DNA of 35,422 bases from positions 1-35,422 of the forward strand of contig DGOW01000030.1 of the NCBI GenBank assembly GCA_002390225.1, in the 5' to 3' direction. The DNA comes from Gemmatimonadales bacterium UBA4456 (GTDB taxonomy: Bacteria > Gemmatimonadota > Gemmatimonadetes > Longimicrobiales > Gaopeijiaceae). The position numbers and the translations under genes were made by a program. This document shows, piece by piece, positions 1-7,973 of the stretch. The notes under the pieces are model-generated. The model had not been told where the DNA came from, ran no database searches, and worked only from the letters and a program-made list of their open reading frames with translations. How positions within the stretch are numbered: position 1 is the stretch's first letter; the number at the start of each line of letters is the position of its first letter.

Positions 1-1049
1 AGCGTCATGTCCTCGTCGAACTCCACGGTCCTCAAGAGGGAGAACGTCTCGGCGTCGTACACGTCGATCGTGTTTCCGGCGACGTGTACGTAGAGCTTGG
101 TGCCGTCGGCACTGACGTCGAGCCCCATGCGGGGCCGTCCGGCGAAGGGGACCCGGCGGGTCACCACTTCTTCGACCAGGTCGAATTCCCAGAACTCGTA
201 CGCTTCGATGGTCGTGTAGAGCGCGTACGCCTTGTCGCCGCTTGGTGCCATGGCGAACGCACTGACGGGCTCGGACGGTCCGACCGTGTAAAAGTCGACC
301 TCTTTGTCAGAGAGCCGCACCTTTGCGATGCCCATGAGCGTCCGATTGTGCACCGGATCGCGCATGCGCATGAGGTTCGTCGCCACGCCGTCTTCATCGT
401 ACGTCTGCGAGTCAGTGCTGAAGCTCGGGCGCCCGAGTCCGGGCTCGAGCGGCTGTGAGACCTCCCAGCGATCGACTTCCTCGTACGTGTCGGAGTCCAC
501 GGCGATGATGTCGTTCGTGTAGAAGTAGAGCGTCTCGCCGTCGGGGGAATACCGGAAGCCGACCCGGTCTCGCTCTTCACCGTCCGGCCACGAGATCGTG
601 TCTGTGACCATCTTCGCGTTCATGTCGTATTCCAGAATGAACGGCCCATCGACCAGGTAGCGGTCAGACAGTTTAGTGTGGCGGCGACCGAAGATGATGG
701 CTTTGTCCTCGGATGGATGGGGAGCGAAGCCATCGATCCGGAAGGTCACGTCACCTTGGGAGAGCGCGTGCTCATCGATCACCTCGCGAGCCGCCAGGTC
801 GACCACCTGGATGTGCTCTCCAGACGCGTCGCCGACGTACAGTCGCGTCTTCGTCTCGTTGAGCTGGACCCGATTCGGGATGATCCGGTTCATCGTGATA
901 CGATCGATGATCTCCTCGGACGCCTCGTCCCAGACGAGCATCTCGTCGGTATAAGTCGAGATGTACCAGGTGGCGGTCTGGGCGGTCGCCGGTGTGGACA
1001 GGGCGCCGATGAAGAGTGCCGCGAGGGCGATCGGTTTCGTCGTTCGCAT
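1..1049 (-). CDS. qhpB: Quinohemoprotein amine dehydrogenase beta subunit (3' end cut by window)
   Basis: Open from an ATG at 1049 to the window edge without a stop (349 codons). Residues 1-24 form a Sec signal peptide ending in TPATAQ, so the product is periplasmic. The rest shows repeated beta-propeller blade signatures such as TRLYVGDASGE, TLYFYTNDI and TKLYVHVAGNTIDVYD, as in the seven-bladed YVTN-like beta subunit of QHNDH. In the known enzyme this subunit, with the diheme alpha subunit, encloses the small crosslinked gamma subunit and helps form the amine-binding site. It lies 51 bp downstream of the gamma-subunit gene on the same strand, which fixes its identity better than the propeller sequence alone. 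Family members are about this long, so only a short C-terminal piece should be missing. No strong ribosome binding site precedes the ATG. Confidence 0.87.
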   Translation of the reverse strand, partial: MRTTKPIALAALFIGALSTPATAQTATWYISTYTDEMLVWDEASEEIIDRITMNRIIPNRVQLNETKTRLYVGDASGEHIQVVDLAAREVIDEHALSQGDVTFRIDGFAPHPSEDKAIIFGRRHTKLSDRYLVDGPFILEYDMNAKMVTDTISWPDGEERDRVGFRYSPDGETLYFYTNDIIAVDSDTYEEVDRWEVSQPLEPGLGRPSFSTDSQTYDEDGVATNLMRMRDPVHNRTLMGIAKVRLSDKEVDFYTVGPSEPVSAFAMAPSGDKAYALYTTIEAYEFWEFDLVEEVVTRRVPFAGRPRMGLDVSADGTKLYVHVAGNTIDVYDAETFSLLRTVEFDEDMT

Positions 1050-1100
1050 GAATTCGGTAGAGCCTGAGGATGCCGCGGTGCTGGGTGGAGGTTCTTCGAC

Positions 1101-1460
1101 CTAGGGGAAGATCAGGTCGAGCTTGCGCCAGTCCTTCTGGGCGGAGGCACACTGGCCGGTCCAGTCCGGCGCGTGGTTCAGCTGATCTGGAACGTGGGCA
1201 GGCCAGAAGCAGGAGATGTGGCAGTCGAAGATATCGCGCTCTACTGGTTGGCAGAGACCCGCCGTCCCGCCTCGGTTGTCGACTTCCCATCCCGGCGAGA
1301 ACTGCAGTGAGCAGCCCAGCGGGTAGTGCGGGCCGTCCTGCTCGTGGGGTGGGGTGCGCAGCCCGACGACGTCGAGATCGCCCCGGCTCTTCGCGGCCTC
1401 GTGCTCGAGGTAGGCTTCAATGCGGCCGGCTTTCTGATTGATCGGCTTCAGTCGTTTCAT
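1101..1460 (-). CDS. qhpC: Quinohemoprotein amine dehydrogenase gamma subunit precursor (CTQ-bearing)
   Basis: A 119-aa protein whose ATG overlaps the qhpD stop as ATGA (1457-1460). Known QHNDH gamma subunits have three Cys-to-Glu/Asp thioether bonds and one Cys-to-Trp-quinone bond. Every pair is visible here with the Paracoccus spacing: C50-E59, C70-D76, C84-D92, and C80-W86 for cysteine tryptophylquinone. All are shifted by +43 from mature Paracoccus numbering as I recall it, with no indel. Motifs are CSLQFSPGWE, CQPVERD and CHISCFWPAHVPD. There is no Sec signal; residues 1 to about 43 are a charged leader (MKRLKPINQKAGRIEAYLE...) expected to be recognised by QhpD and removed by a dedicated protease. 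An extra cysteine, C104, lies outside the canonical pairs. The leader region looks about 15 residues longer than in Paracoccus. Confidence 0.95.
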   Translation of the reverse strand: MKRLKPINQKAGRIEAYLEHEAAKSRGDLDVVGLRTPPHEQDGPHYPLGCSLQFSPGWEVDNRGGTAGLCQPVERDIFDCHISCFWPAHVPDQLNHAPDWTGQCASAQKDWRKLDLIFP

Positions 1461-2929
1461 GCGTCGTATCGCTCCAGAAACTTCGGGTTCTTCTCTGCCA
1501 GGGCTCCGTAGATTTCCAGGCAGGTGTGCGTCCAGCTCCGGACCCACGTGCAATAATGCAGATTTGCGTGCGACGAGTCACCGTATTGTACGTGAGCCTC
1601 GTGGTAGCAACCGCCCGAGCAGATTGGGCGTGCCCAGCATGTGTGGCAGTCGGTTTTCTCGGCGATGTGGTGATCGACGAGGAACTGCTCCTGTTTCTCA
1701 CGGTCAACGCCGTCGGCTACGGTGCCGATCGTATGCTCCGGAGAGCCGGCGAAGCGATGGCACAACGAGACGTCTCCGTCGGTCGCCACGCCAAGCAGTC
1801 CCAATCCGGCGCCGCATCCGTACGCCTTACTGACGCCTTTGTGGATCTCCTCGATCGTGTCGGTCACGTTCGTGAAGCCGTGGTGTTCGTCTCTCAGCGC
1901 ATGCTCGAGCCATTCGTCCGCGAGTTCCTCGAACTGCTGGAGCATGGCGTCCTTTGAATCCGGAGTGATCGCGTAGTCGCGGTGCTCCTGAGTGGTCACG
2001 GGCGCGAGCCCGACTTCGCGGAAGCCCAGCTCGTCCGTCAGGTGCCGATAGATCTCGAGGACGTTCAGGTTCTTTTGCGTCAACGTCACGCGGGCCCCGA
2101 TTGGGCGCGACCGATGGGTCGCGATCAGCTCTTTGATCTTGGGAAGCACGACGTCATAGGTGCCACGCCCATTGTGGAAGACCCGGAGGCCGTCCTGTAC
2201 CGGCTTGGGACCATCGATCGAGACCGTGACGCCGACGTCGTTGTCAGCGAGCCAGCGGATGATCTCCGGTTTAAGAAGTGTCGCGTTGGTCGTGAGGCTG
2301 AACGTGATCGTCTTCGCCTCTTCCGCGGCCCGGCGGCGTGCATAGGCCACCGTCTTCTGAAGCACGGGGAAGTTGAGCAGTGTCTCACCACCGAAGAAGG
2401 TCAGGTGAGCCCTAGGCTGACCTCCGGACTGCTTGAGGAGAAACTCGACGCTCTCCTCGGCGGTGTCCTCGCTCATGAACTTCGGCTGATTCCCGTACTG
2501 CGTATCGACGATCTTATCCTCGCCATACTCGTAACAGTAGGTGCACGCCAGATTGCACTTGTTTGTAACGTTCAGGACCATCGTGTTGAGCGGGAAATCC
2601 GCAGGCGGCAGGTCGTTCGGCGCCTCATCCTTCGGAGCGTCAGGACCTCCGATGGCACGGATCTCGGTCAGCTCCTCGATGGTCTCCAGCACCCGGTCCA
2701 CGGCGAAGCGATCATTCAGCTTCTCGACCAGGTCATCCTGATGTCGTGGACCGGCCTCGAGCGCATCCAGGATCGCGCGCCCGCATTCGTCCATGCGGAA
2801 GATCCCTGCCGAGGGCACCATATACAGGAAGCGCGCACCAAAGGCCTCGAATGGGTGAAAGTCCCGCAGAGCGAAGACATTCCGGGCGTCCTTCGTGTCG
2901 GACGTCCCTGTTACGACAGGCGGTGTCAT
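1457..2929 (-). CDS. qhpD: Radical SAM peptide crosslinking enzyme QhpD
   Basis: A 490-aa radical SAM/SPASM protein that in the known system makes the intrapeptidyl Cys-to-Asp/Glu thioether bonds in QhpC in the cytoplasm. The ATG at 2929 is chosen because it overlaps the qhpA stop as ATGA; an upstream in-frame ATG at 2974 lies inside qhpA. Residues ~23-95 resemble a PqqD-like peptide-recognition domain. The SAM cluster motif CNLACTYC is at 125-132, and a GGE motif (FFGGETLL) follows near 180. The C-terminal SPASM-type region has eight cysteines near 372, 390, 428, 431, 437, 441, 460 and 470, enough for two auxiliary Fe-S clusters. Its own stop overlaps the qhpC start, so enzyme and peptide substrate are translationally coupled. 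Confidence 0.95.
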   Translation of the reverse strand: MTPPVVTGTSDTKDARNVFALRDFHPFEAFGARFLYMVPSAGIFRMDECGRAILDALEAGPRHQDDLVEKLNDRFAVDRVLETIEELTEIRAIGGPDAPKDEAPNDLPPADFPLNTMVLNVTNKCNLACTYCYEYGEDKIVDTQYGNQPKFMSEDTAEESVEFLLKQSGGQPRAHLTFFGGETLLNFPVLQKTVAYARRRAAEEAKTITFSLTTNATLLKPEIIRWLADNDVGVTVSIDGPKPVQDGLRVFHNGRGTYDVVLPKIKELIATHRSRPIGARVTLTQKNLNVLEIYRHLTDELGFREVGLAPVTTQEHRDYAITPDSKDAMLQQFEELADEWLEHALRDEHHGFTNVTDTIEEIHKGVSKAYGCGAGLGLLGVATDGDVSLCHRFAGSPEHTIGTVADGVDREKQEQFLVDHHIAEKTDCHTCWARPICSGGCYHEAHVQYGDSSHANLHYCTWVRSWTHTCLEIYGALAEKNPKFLERYDA

Positions 2930-4632
2930 TGTCCATCTCCTATGGGACGTCGTCCGGTATCGATCTCTGCCCACGGCTCCCAGCGCATGTAGAGCGGCGG
3001 CAGGACGACGAGGTGTGCCCGGGCTGAGAGTTCTGCATCGCCCGAGCCGTGTGTCGCGACCACCCAGACATCACCGATGTTGTTGCGCAGCCCCGAACGC
3101 TCGGGGTTCGGGCCGTCCGCGGCCGGCACGAAGGTGCCGTCCTGGCGAAGCTCTCCGACGAAGTCGATGTCGTCGTCCCCGTAGGTGGCCGCGTACTCCT
3201 CGAGGTGCCATGACGCATCGACACGGCCCAACTCCAGGTCATCCTCCGTATCGGGCTGACCGTCCGGGCCATCGTTGTATCCCCAGGCGTCGAACGTCTG
3301 GTAGCCTTTCGGGAAGCTGGCGCCGCCCACCCGGGACGTGGTGGGACCTGGCGTCACTGCGATCCGGTCTACGCCGTCGTGAATGACGATTGCGCCGGCG
3401 GCGATCGTGCCACTCGTGAAGAGGTCGCGCCCGCCCATGTCGGCATCGGCTGCGACTTGAAGTCGCACGCGCAGTGTACCGTCGTTCGTGGTTTGAGCGG
3501 AGCCGACCGTGACCCCGGCACCGAAGTCGAGGTCGCCTGCGGCGGAAAGACCTGCTCCGTAAATGGTTACGTCCGTCGAGGAACCAGGTATCAATGCACG
3601 AGGATAGACACCCGCGACCACGGCTCCGCCCGAGGCACGCGTCATGGAAACGTCGGGTCCAAGCTCATCGTAATCCCCCCGGAACCAGCGTCCCCACATC
3701 TTCTGCTGATCGCGTTCGAGGAACATCACCTCGCGAAGCTCATCGCTGCCACCGGGGTTCGAGCGGCCGCGCCACTGGTATCCGGTGTAGACCATCGAGC
3801 GGCCTGACCGCTGCACCTGCTCGCCTGATTCCGCGAAGACGTACGAGGTGCTGGTCGTGAACACGTCCGGGTCTGACGGATCTGCGGTCACGGTCATCGT
3901 GCCGTACATGGGTCCCTTGCCAGGTTCGTGACCAGAGATTGTCCACGTCCCTGCAAGACGGGCAGGGCGCTTGGTCGCTGCCCACGCCGACCACTCCGCG
4001 GTCTCGAGCGAGTAGACGTCCGACAGGTAGTTGATTGCCCGCTCCATCGGATGGCGGGGGTCGTCCTGTTCGGAGGCTGGTCCGGTGTAGCGGAACGCCT
4101 GCCAATCCGAGAGCGGGTACAGGGCACGGTGGGTGTCGATAAGAAGACCCCATTCGTCCTTTGTGCGGCGCTGGGTCATCACGCGACCCATCGAATGGCA
4201 CTGGATGCACGTGTACTCGACGTCGGAGTCCCCATCCCAGTCATGGTCGTCGCTTCGGCGCTCGATCTCGAACATTCCGGGCCGGAGCTCTTCTGGAGCG
4301 AGGCCCTGTTCGTTGGCTAGATAGCGGACGATTTCGACTGCGTCGGCCTGGTCCAGCCGAGCGCCGTGCAGGGCCATCATCCGTCGGATCGACGTCTGCC
4401 AACCCTCGGGCGTTTTCCGCAGCCAGGAGATTCGGGACATCCTTCCGCCATCGTCGACCTCGTGGCAGCGGGAGCAGCGGTCGATCACCGTTTGATTGGT
4501 GATCGCAAAGCCGTCGTCCAGCAGCACTCCGTCGGGGTGAGCAGCTGACTGAGGAGCCGGACTCGAGGCGAGCAGGATGCCTGCTACGGCAAGGCCTGCG
4601 ATCGAGATCGAGAAACGAACGGAAGACGCCAT
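2926..4632 (-). CDS. qhpA: Quinohemoprotein amine dehydrogenase alpha subunit (diheme cytochrome c)
   Basis: A 568-aa exported protein. Residues 1-31 are a signal peptide ending near QSAAH. Two c-type heme motifs, CSRCH (53-57) and CIQCH (142-146), form the N-terminal diheme domain that carries electrons from the CTQ cofactor to soluble acceptors. The remainder matches the beta-sandwich domains of QHNDH alpha (for example GTMTVTADPSDPDVF and a C-terminal DGTFVPAADGPNPERSG). Length fits the family (about 490-550 mature residues). AGGAG lies 3 nt before the ATG. It follows qhpG after 92 bp and overlaps qhpD by ATGA. Function in the periplasm: oxidative deamination of primary amines to aldehyde and ammonia, with the beta and gamma subunits. 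Confidence 0.95.
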   Translation of the reverse strand: MASSVRFSISIAGLAVAGILLASSPAPQSAAHPDGVLLDDGFAITNQTVIDRCSRCHEVDDGGRMSRISWLRKTPEGWQTSIRRMMALHGARLDQADAVEIVRYLANEQGLAPEELRPGMFEIERRSDDHDWDGDSDVEYTCIQCHSMGRVMTQRRTKDEWGLLIDTHRALYPLSDWQAFRYTGPASEQDDPRHPMERAINYLSDVYSLETAEWSAWAATKRPARLAGTWTISGHEPGKGPMYGTMTVTADPSDPDVFTTSTSYVFAESGEQVQRSGRSMVYTGYQWRGRSNPGGSDELREVMFLERDQQKMWGRWFRGDYDELGPDVSMTRASGGAVVAGVYPRALIPGSSTDVTIYGAGLSAAGDLDFGAGVTVGSAQTTNDGTLRVRLQVAADADMGGRDLFTSGTIAAGAIVIHDGVDRIAVTPGPTTSRVGGASFPKGYQTFDAWGYNDGPDGQPDTEDDLELGRVDASWHLEEYAATYGDDDIDFVGELRQDGTFVPAADGPNPERSGLRNNIGDVWVVATHGSGDAELSARAHLVVLPPLYMRWEPWAEIDTGRRPIGDGQ

Positions 4633-4724
4633 CGGCTCCTGGCGGGTTCGGGTGGTAACGATATCGGTCAGATTGGGGGTCTCTGCCGGCTCACGCCAGT
4701 ATCTTGGCGTTCGAGAGGATCAAA

Positions 4725-6287
4725 TCACGGCGCAGCATCTGCGTGCTCGAGCACCCCGGCCGCGAATGCTGTGGAGAGCGCAGTGAGATAGTCGGGTAGC
4801 GTCACGGCTGGACCTGTCGCGTTGTACGCGCTCCATCCGTCGGCAACGTCTGCGTGCTGTGTGGCCGCGTCGACGACCTCGAGGAGATCGACACTGCGAA
4901 CGTAGCGCAGCCCAGCGGGCCACCGACCTGTGGCGAGGTGCTTCTCCATGACGATTCGGTGGCCAGCGATCCCCGGCCCTTCGAACACATGGAGGGTCGA
5001 GCCACGGACGGCATGGAGCGTCTCACGAGCCCGGATGGACTCGAATGCCGCACGAACCTCCTCCTCGGGTACCTCTGCGCCAAACGCATCCGGGTCGGGC
5101 ACCGGGGTCGATCCCGTACCGGGGTGGTCTTCGTAGGTGGAGTGACCTGCCTCTCGCGCGGCGTGTGCCCGCTTGATCCAGTACGGACTGTCATAAACGT
5201 CAGCTGCCGATCCGAAAAAAGGAGCTGAGGCTGCCCGGTACCGCCGATACACCTCGCGCTCACGAGCATCGAAGAAATCCACCGCTGCCTGCGTCATCCC
5301 GGGGTCGATCAGAGCCGTGTTCACGACGATACCTGCGAGCCATCCGGATGACAGCGCCTTCTTCACACCGAAAGAGGAGAGCGGGTCTATGAATGAGCCC
5401 GCGTCGCCTGCCAGGAGCAGGCCGGGGCGACCGTATTGCGTCGCGTGGTAGAGAGACGCGGGGCAGGCCCAGGCTTCTCCAACTGGCTTGGCGCCGTCGA
5501 GAGACGCGCCGAGGTGCCGGGTCCGACCGAATTCGCGATCGAGGACGCCGGCCAGATCGTCGCCCGCAAGATCCACCTCACGCTGGTCGATCATGACGGT
5601 ATAGCAGCGTACGTCATGGCCAAGCGGGACGGACCAGGCCCAGCCCGTCTCGTATGATTCGATGAATGTCAGATGGCGATCCGCCTCCGGCCAACCCCCC
5701 GCCCGCGTCCAGCGCTGGACGACCGCCAACGTGGTCGTGCTTCGATCGACCTCACGACCTTCCGTTCTTGCAATGAGCCCGTGACGCCCAGTCCCATCGA
5801 TCACCCAGGGAGCTTCGATCACATGCTCCCCGTCTGGACCTTCACACCGGACGCGCCATCCCGAGTCGAGTTCCTCTGCACTTCGGGCCGTATGCCCGAG
5901 GAGGACGTTGACCCCTGCCTCCGCTGCGACTTCGGTGAGCACCTTTTCGAGCCCAGCGCGATCCGTGTGATGCCCGGCGGCCTGAGTCCCGAAGGATTCC
6001 GAGCGAGGATCGCCGTTGGCCCAGAGAACGGAGTTTCCCAGATTTGGATACAGTCCGGCTGCATCGACCGCCTCGAGGGCCCCAAGTTCGTCCAGCACGC
6101 GTCGAGCGGACGGCGGAATGGACACGGCGAGGGCGCCAGCGATCGGTGTCGTGGGGCTCACCAGAGTCACTCGGTGGCTCCGACGGGCAAGCAGTGTCGC
6201 AGCGGCGCAGCCCGCGGGGCCGGCGCCAAGAACGACGACGTCGACCTGGTTCAGTTCTGAGCCGCGCAGCCGCAGCCGGTACCGCAA
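4725..6287 (-). CDS. qhpG: FAD-dependent monooxygenase of CTQ biogenesis
   Basis: A 520-aa flavoprotein of the p-hydroxybenzoate hydroxylase/tryptophan-halogenase-like group. Visible are the dinucleotide-binding GAGPAG at 21-26, a VIDGTGRHG motif at 162-170 and the second FAD motif GDAGSFIDP at 294-302. In the known qhp system QhpG dihydroxylates the tryptophan of the crosslinked gamma subunit on the way to the tryptophylquinone, and the location directly upstream of qhpA supports that role. The halogenase Lys-containing WxWxIP signature is absent. The ATG at 6287 overlaps the preceding small gene by 37 nt; a CTG overlapping that gene's stop is an alternative start. A 92-bp gap separates it from qhpA. 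Confidence 0.85.
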   Translation of the reverse strand: MRYRLRLRGSELNQVDVVVLGAGPAGCAAATLLARRSHRVTLVSPTTPIAGALAVSIPPSARRVLDELGALEAVDAAGLYPNLGNSVLWANGDPRSESFGTQAAGHHTDRAGLEKVLTEVAAEAGVNVLLGHTARSAEELDSGWRVRCEGPDGEHVIEAPWVIDGTGRHGLIARTEGREVDRSTTTLAVVQRWTRAGGWPEADRHLTFIESYETGWAWSVPLGHDVRCYTVMIDQREVDLAGDDLAGVLDREFGRTRHLGASLDGAKPVGEAWACPASLYHATQYGRPGLLLAGDAGSFIDPLSSFGVKKALSSGWLAGIVVNTALIDPGMTQAAVDFFDAREREVYRRYRAASAPFFGSAADVYDSPYWIKRAHAAREAGHSTYEDHPGTGSTPVPDPDAFGAEVPEEEVRAAFESIRARETLHAVRGSTLHVFEGPGIAGHRIVMEKHLATGRWPAGLRYVRSVDLLEVVDAATQHADVADGWSAYNATGPAVTLPDYLTALSTAFAAGVLEHADAAP

Positions 6288-6493
6288 CTCTGAAAGCCGG
6301 CGTCGGTGTTGCTGCCGGTGACGGCGACGGACATGCTCATGATCCTCTGGATGGACGCGTCCCCCGGCGTATCCCCTCGATCGACCGCAGCGCGCTCGAC
6401 AAGCTGGCCCCAGGTCGTGAGCTCTTCACTCATTCCGTGTCGAACTTCGACAGTCCGGCCGTTTGCGGCGCATTCGTATTCGTAGTAAGGCAT
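6251..6493 (-). CDS. FmdB-like small protein with degenerate zinc ribbon and Cys-rich tail
   Basis: An 80-aa protein starting MPYYEYEC, the hallmark N-terminus of FmdB-family zinc ribbons. The family's CxxCG pairs are lost: only C8 remains near the start, where a second Cys is replaced (CAANG), and the central CPxCG is missing. The C-terminus instead carries C70, C74 and C76 in SCGTGCGC, preceded by a small-residue linker. It is the first gene of the qhp run and its end overlaps qhpG by 37 nt, so it is probably translated with the CTQ maturation genes. A role as metal or thiol carrier, or as an adaptor in amine dehydrogenase maturation, is my inference; FmdB-family proteins have no firmly known function. 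Only 19 bp separate its start from the divergent amidohydrolase. Confidence 0.7.
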   Translation of the reverse strand: MPYYEYECAANGRTVEVRHGMSEELTTWGQLVERAAVDRGDTPGDASIQRIMSMSVAVTGSNTDAGFQSCGTGCGCAAQN

Positions 6494-6510
6494 ACCACAT
6501 GGTAATCACC
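6493..6510. promoter_or_regulatory. Overlapping dyad symmetries in a 19-bp divergent gap
   Basis: TACCA-CA-TGGTA (6493-6504) is a perfect inverted repeat that starts on the T of the FmdB-like gene's ATG. It overlaps a second dyad, GGT-AATC-ACC (6501-6510). Together they fill nearly the whole gap between two divergent start codons. This could be an operator controlling both the qhp operon and the amidohydrolase, but the arms are short. No convincing -35/-10 pair fits in the gap, so any promoters must lie within the opposing genes. Confidence 0.3.
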
Positions 6511-6512
6511 GA

Positions 6513-7973
6513 ATGACACTTCGTTCCAGATCTCTGACCTTCCTGGCTCTCTTCACTGGTGCCAGTCTCGTGCCCGGCATGGGCCACGACCTGGCCGCTC
6601 AGGTAGTACCCAGAGCGGGTGACCTCGCGGTCATCGGTGGTCGACTCTGGGACGGAACCGGAGACACTGCACGGCCGAATCCGGGCATCCTGGTACGCAA
6701 TGGGACGATCCTCGCGATGGGCGTGTTCGACACGTCCGTGGAGGGTGTCGAGGTCCTTCAGCTGGACTCGCGTCACTTTGTCATGCCGGGTCTGTTCGAT
6801 CTGCATGCGCACTACGCCGTCGATCTGTTCGGCGAGGGGCGTGTGGACGAGTACACCGTGAACCCCGTGCTCTTTCTGGCGAATGGTGTCACCTCGACCT
6901 TCCCGGCCGGAGAAGTGGATCCCGTGGAGGCTCGCCGGGGACGGGAGCGGATCGCGGCGGGCGAGATTCCGGGTCCACGTATCTACAGCTCTGGCCCGTA
7001 CTGGGGGACGGCCCGTCCAGGCTGGTCGCACGAAGCGATGACACCCGACTCCATTCGGCGAGAGGCGACGCACTGGGCGCTGAGCGGTGCGCGAGGCTTC
7101 AAGGCGAAGGGCATCCGGCCCGAGCAGCTCGAAGTGATCATCGAGGTGGCCCACGATCACGGGCTGACCGTGACCGGCCACCTGGATTCTGGTTTCCGGC
7201 GCAGTGTGAACCCCCGGGACGCGATCCTCATGGGCATCGACCGCATTGAGCACTTCCTCGGTGGAGATGCCCTGTCCTCCAGTCAGTTAGCATATGCCTC
7301 GCTGGAAGTGTTGGATCTCGAAGATGCCGAGACCGCGCGGATGATTCGCGACCAGGCTCGTCTCTTTATCGATCAGGGTGCCTTCTTCGACGCCACTCTG
7401 ACCGCGTATGGATACTTCGCGGACCGTGAGCCGGTGGTGTTCGACTACTGGGCCGACGAGATGGGATTCCTGACCCCGTACGCCCGCGAGGTCGTCGAGT
7501 CGCAGTTGCCGCGCCGGCCACTCGATCAGTTCGAGCGCATTTACTATGTGAAGCGCGAGACCGTGAAGGCATTCGTCGACGCCGGTGGCTCAGGACAGCT
7601 CACGCTGGGGACTGACCACCCGAGCTGGGGTGAGTTCTGGAGTGGATTCGGATCACATCGGGAGCTTCATGCAATGGTGCTGGCTGGCCTTCCGAATGCT
7701 GTTGCGCTTCGGGCCGGTACGGTAAATGCAGCCCGGGCACTGGGGGTATCCGAGCGACTCGGCACCGTAGCGGTGGGCAAGTACGCGGACCTGCTCATTG
7801 TGGAGGGCGACCCGTTGTCCACGATCACGGATACGCGAAACGGCTTCCGAGTGGTGCGATCCGGGCGGGTCTACGATCCCGCTGAACTCTTCGACTCTGT
7901 GCGCGGTCGCATGGGGCCGCCCTCAGCAGGCGACGCAAGTTGGTGGAAGGGCAACCTTCGACTGGGCCGATGA
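6513..7973 (+). CDS. Exported metal-dependent amidohydrolase
   Basis: A 486-aa amidohydrolase-superfamily enzyme with an N-terminal signal peptide (about residues 1-30, ending LAAQ). The metal-site series is present: HAH at 98-100 in GLFDLHAHYA, a candidate bridging lysine in GFKAKG (K197 or K199), H223 in TGHLDSG, H247 in RIEHFLGG and D368 in LTLGTDHP. This order fits the imidazolonepropionase/prolidase-like exported amidohydrolases common in this kind of genome, which hydrolyse amide or dipeptide bonds outside the cytoplasm; the substrate cannot be read from sequence. The C-terminal VGKYADLLIVEGDPL is the usual beta-sandwich return. The stop overlaps the next start (ATGA at 7970-7973). No clear Shine-Dalgarno sequence precedes the ATG. 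Confidence 0.85.
   Translation: MTLRSRSLTFLALFTGASLVPGMGHDLAAQVVPRAGDLAVIGGRLWDGTGDTARPNPGILVRNGTILAMGVFDTSVEGVEVLQLDSRHFVMPGLFDLHAHYAVDLFGEGRVDEYTVNPVLFLANGVTSTFPAGEVDPVEARRGRERIAAGEIPGPRIYSSGPYWGTARPGWSHEAMTPDSIRREATHWALSGARGFKAKGIRPEQLEVIIEVAHDHGLTVTGHLDSGFRRSVNPRDAILMGIDRIEHFLGGDALSSSQLAYASLEVLDLEDAETARMIRDQARLFIDQGAFFDATLTAYGYFADREPVVFDYWADEMGFLTPYAREVVESQLPRRPLDQFERIYYVKRETVKAFVDAGGSGQLTLGTDHPSWGEFWSGFGSHRELHAMVLAGLPNAVALRAGTVNAARALGVSERLGTVAVGKYADLLIVEGDPLSTITDTRNGFRVVRSGRVYDPAELFDSVRGRMGPPSAGDASWWKGNLRLGR

Noticed and set aside
1982..2992. A 336-codon open frame on the plus strand opposite qhpD
   Set aside because: It mirrors the codon structure of qhpD, whose radical SAM and SPASM motifs are unmistakable; the antisense product shows no domain, and high GC explains the length.
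4725..6287. Tryptophan halogenase as the identity of the flavoprotein
   Set aside because: The fold is shared, but the halogenase WxWxIP signature is not seen and the context is a complete qhp gene run, where QhpG is expected.
7940..7970. Upstream TTG start for the 173-aa membrane protein
   Set aside because: It would overlap the amidohydrolase by 34 bp, while the ATG at 7970 gives the ATGA overlap seen repeatedly in this window.
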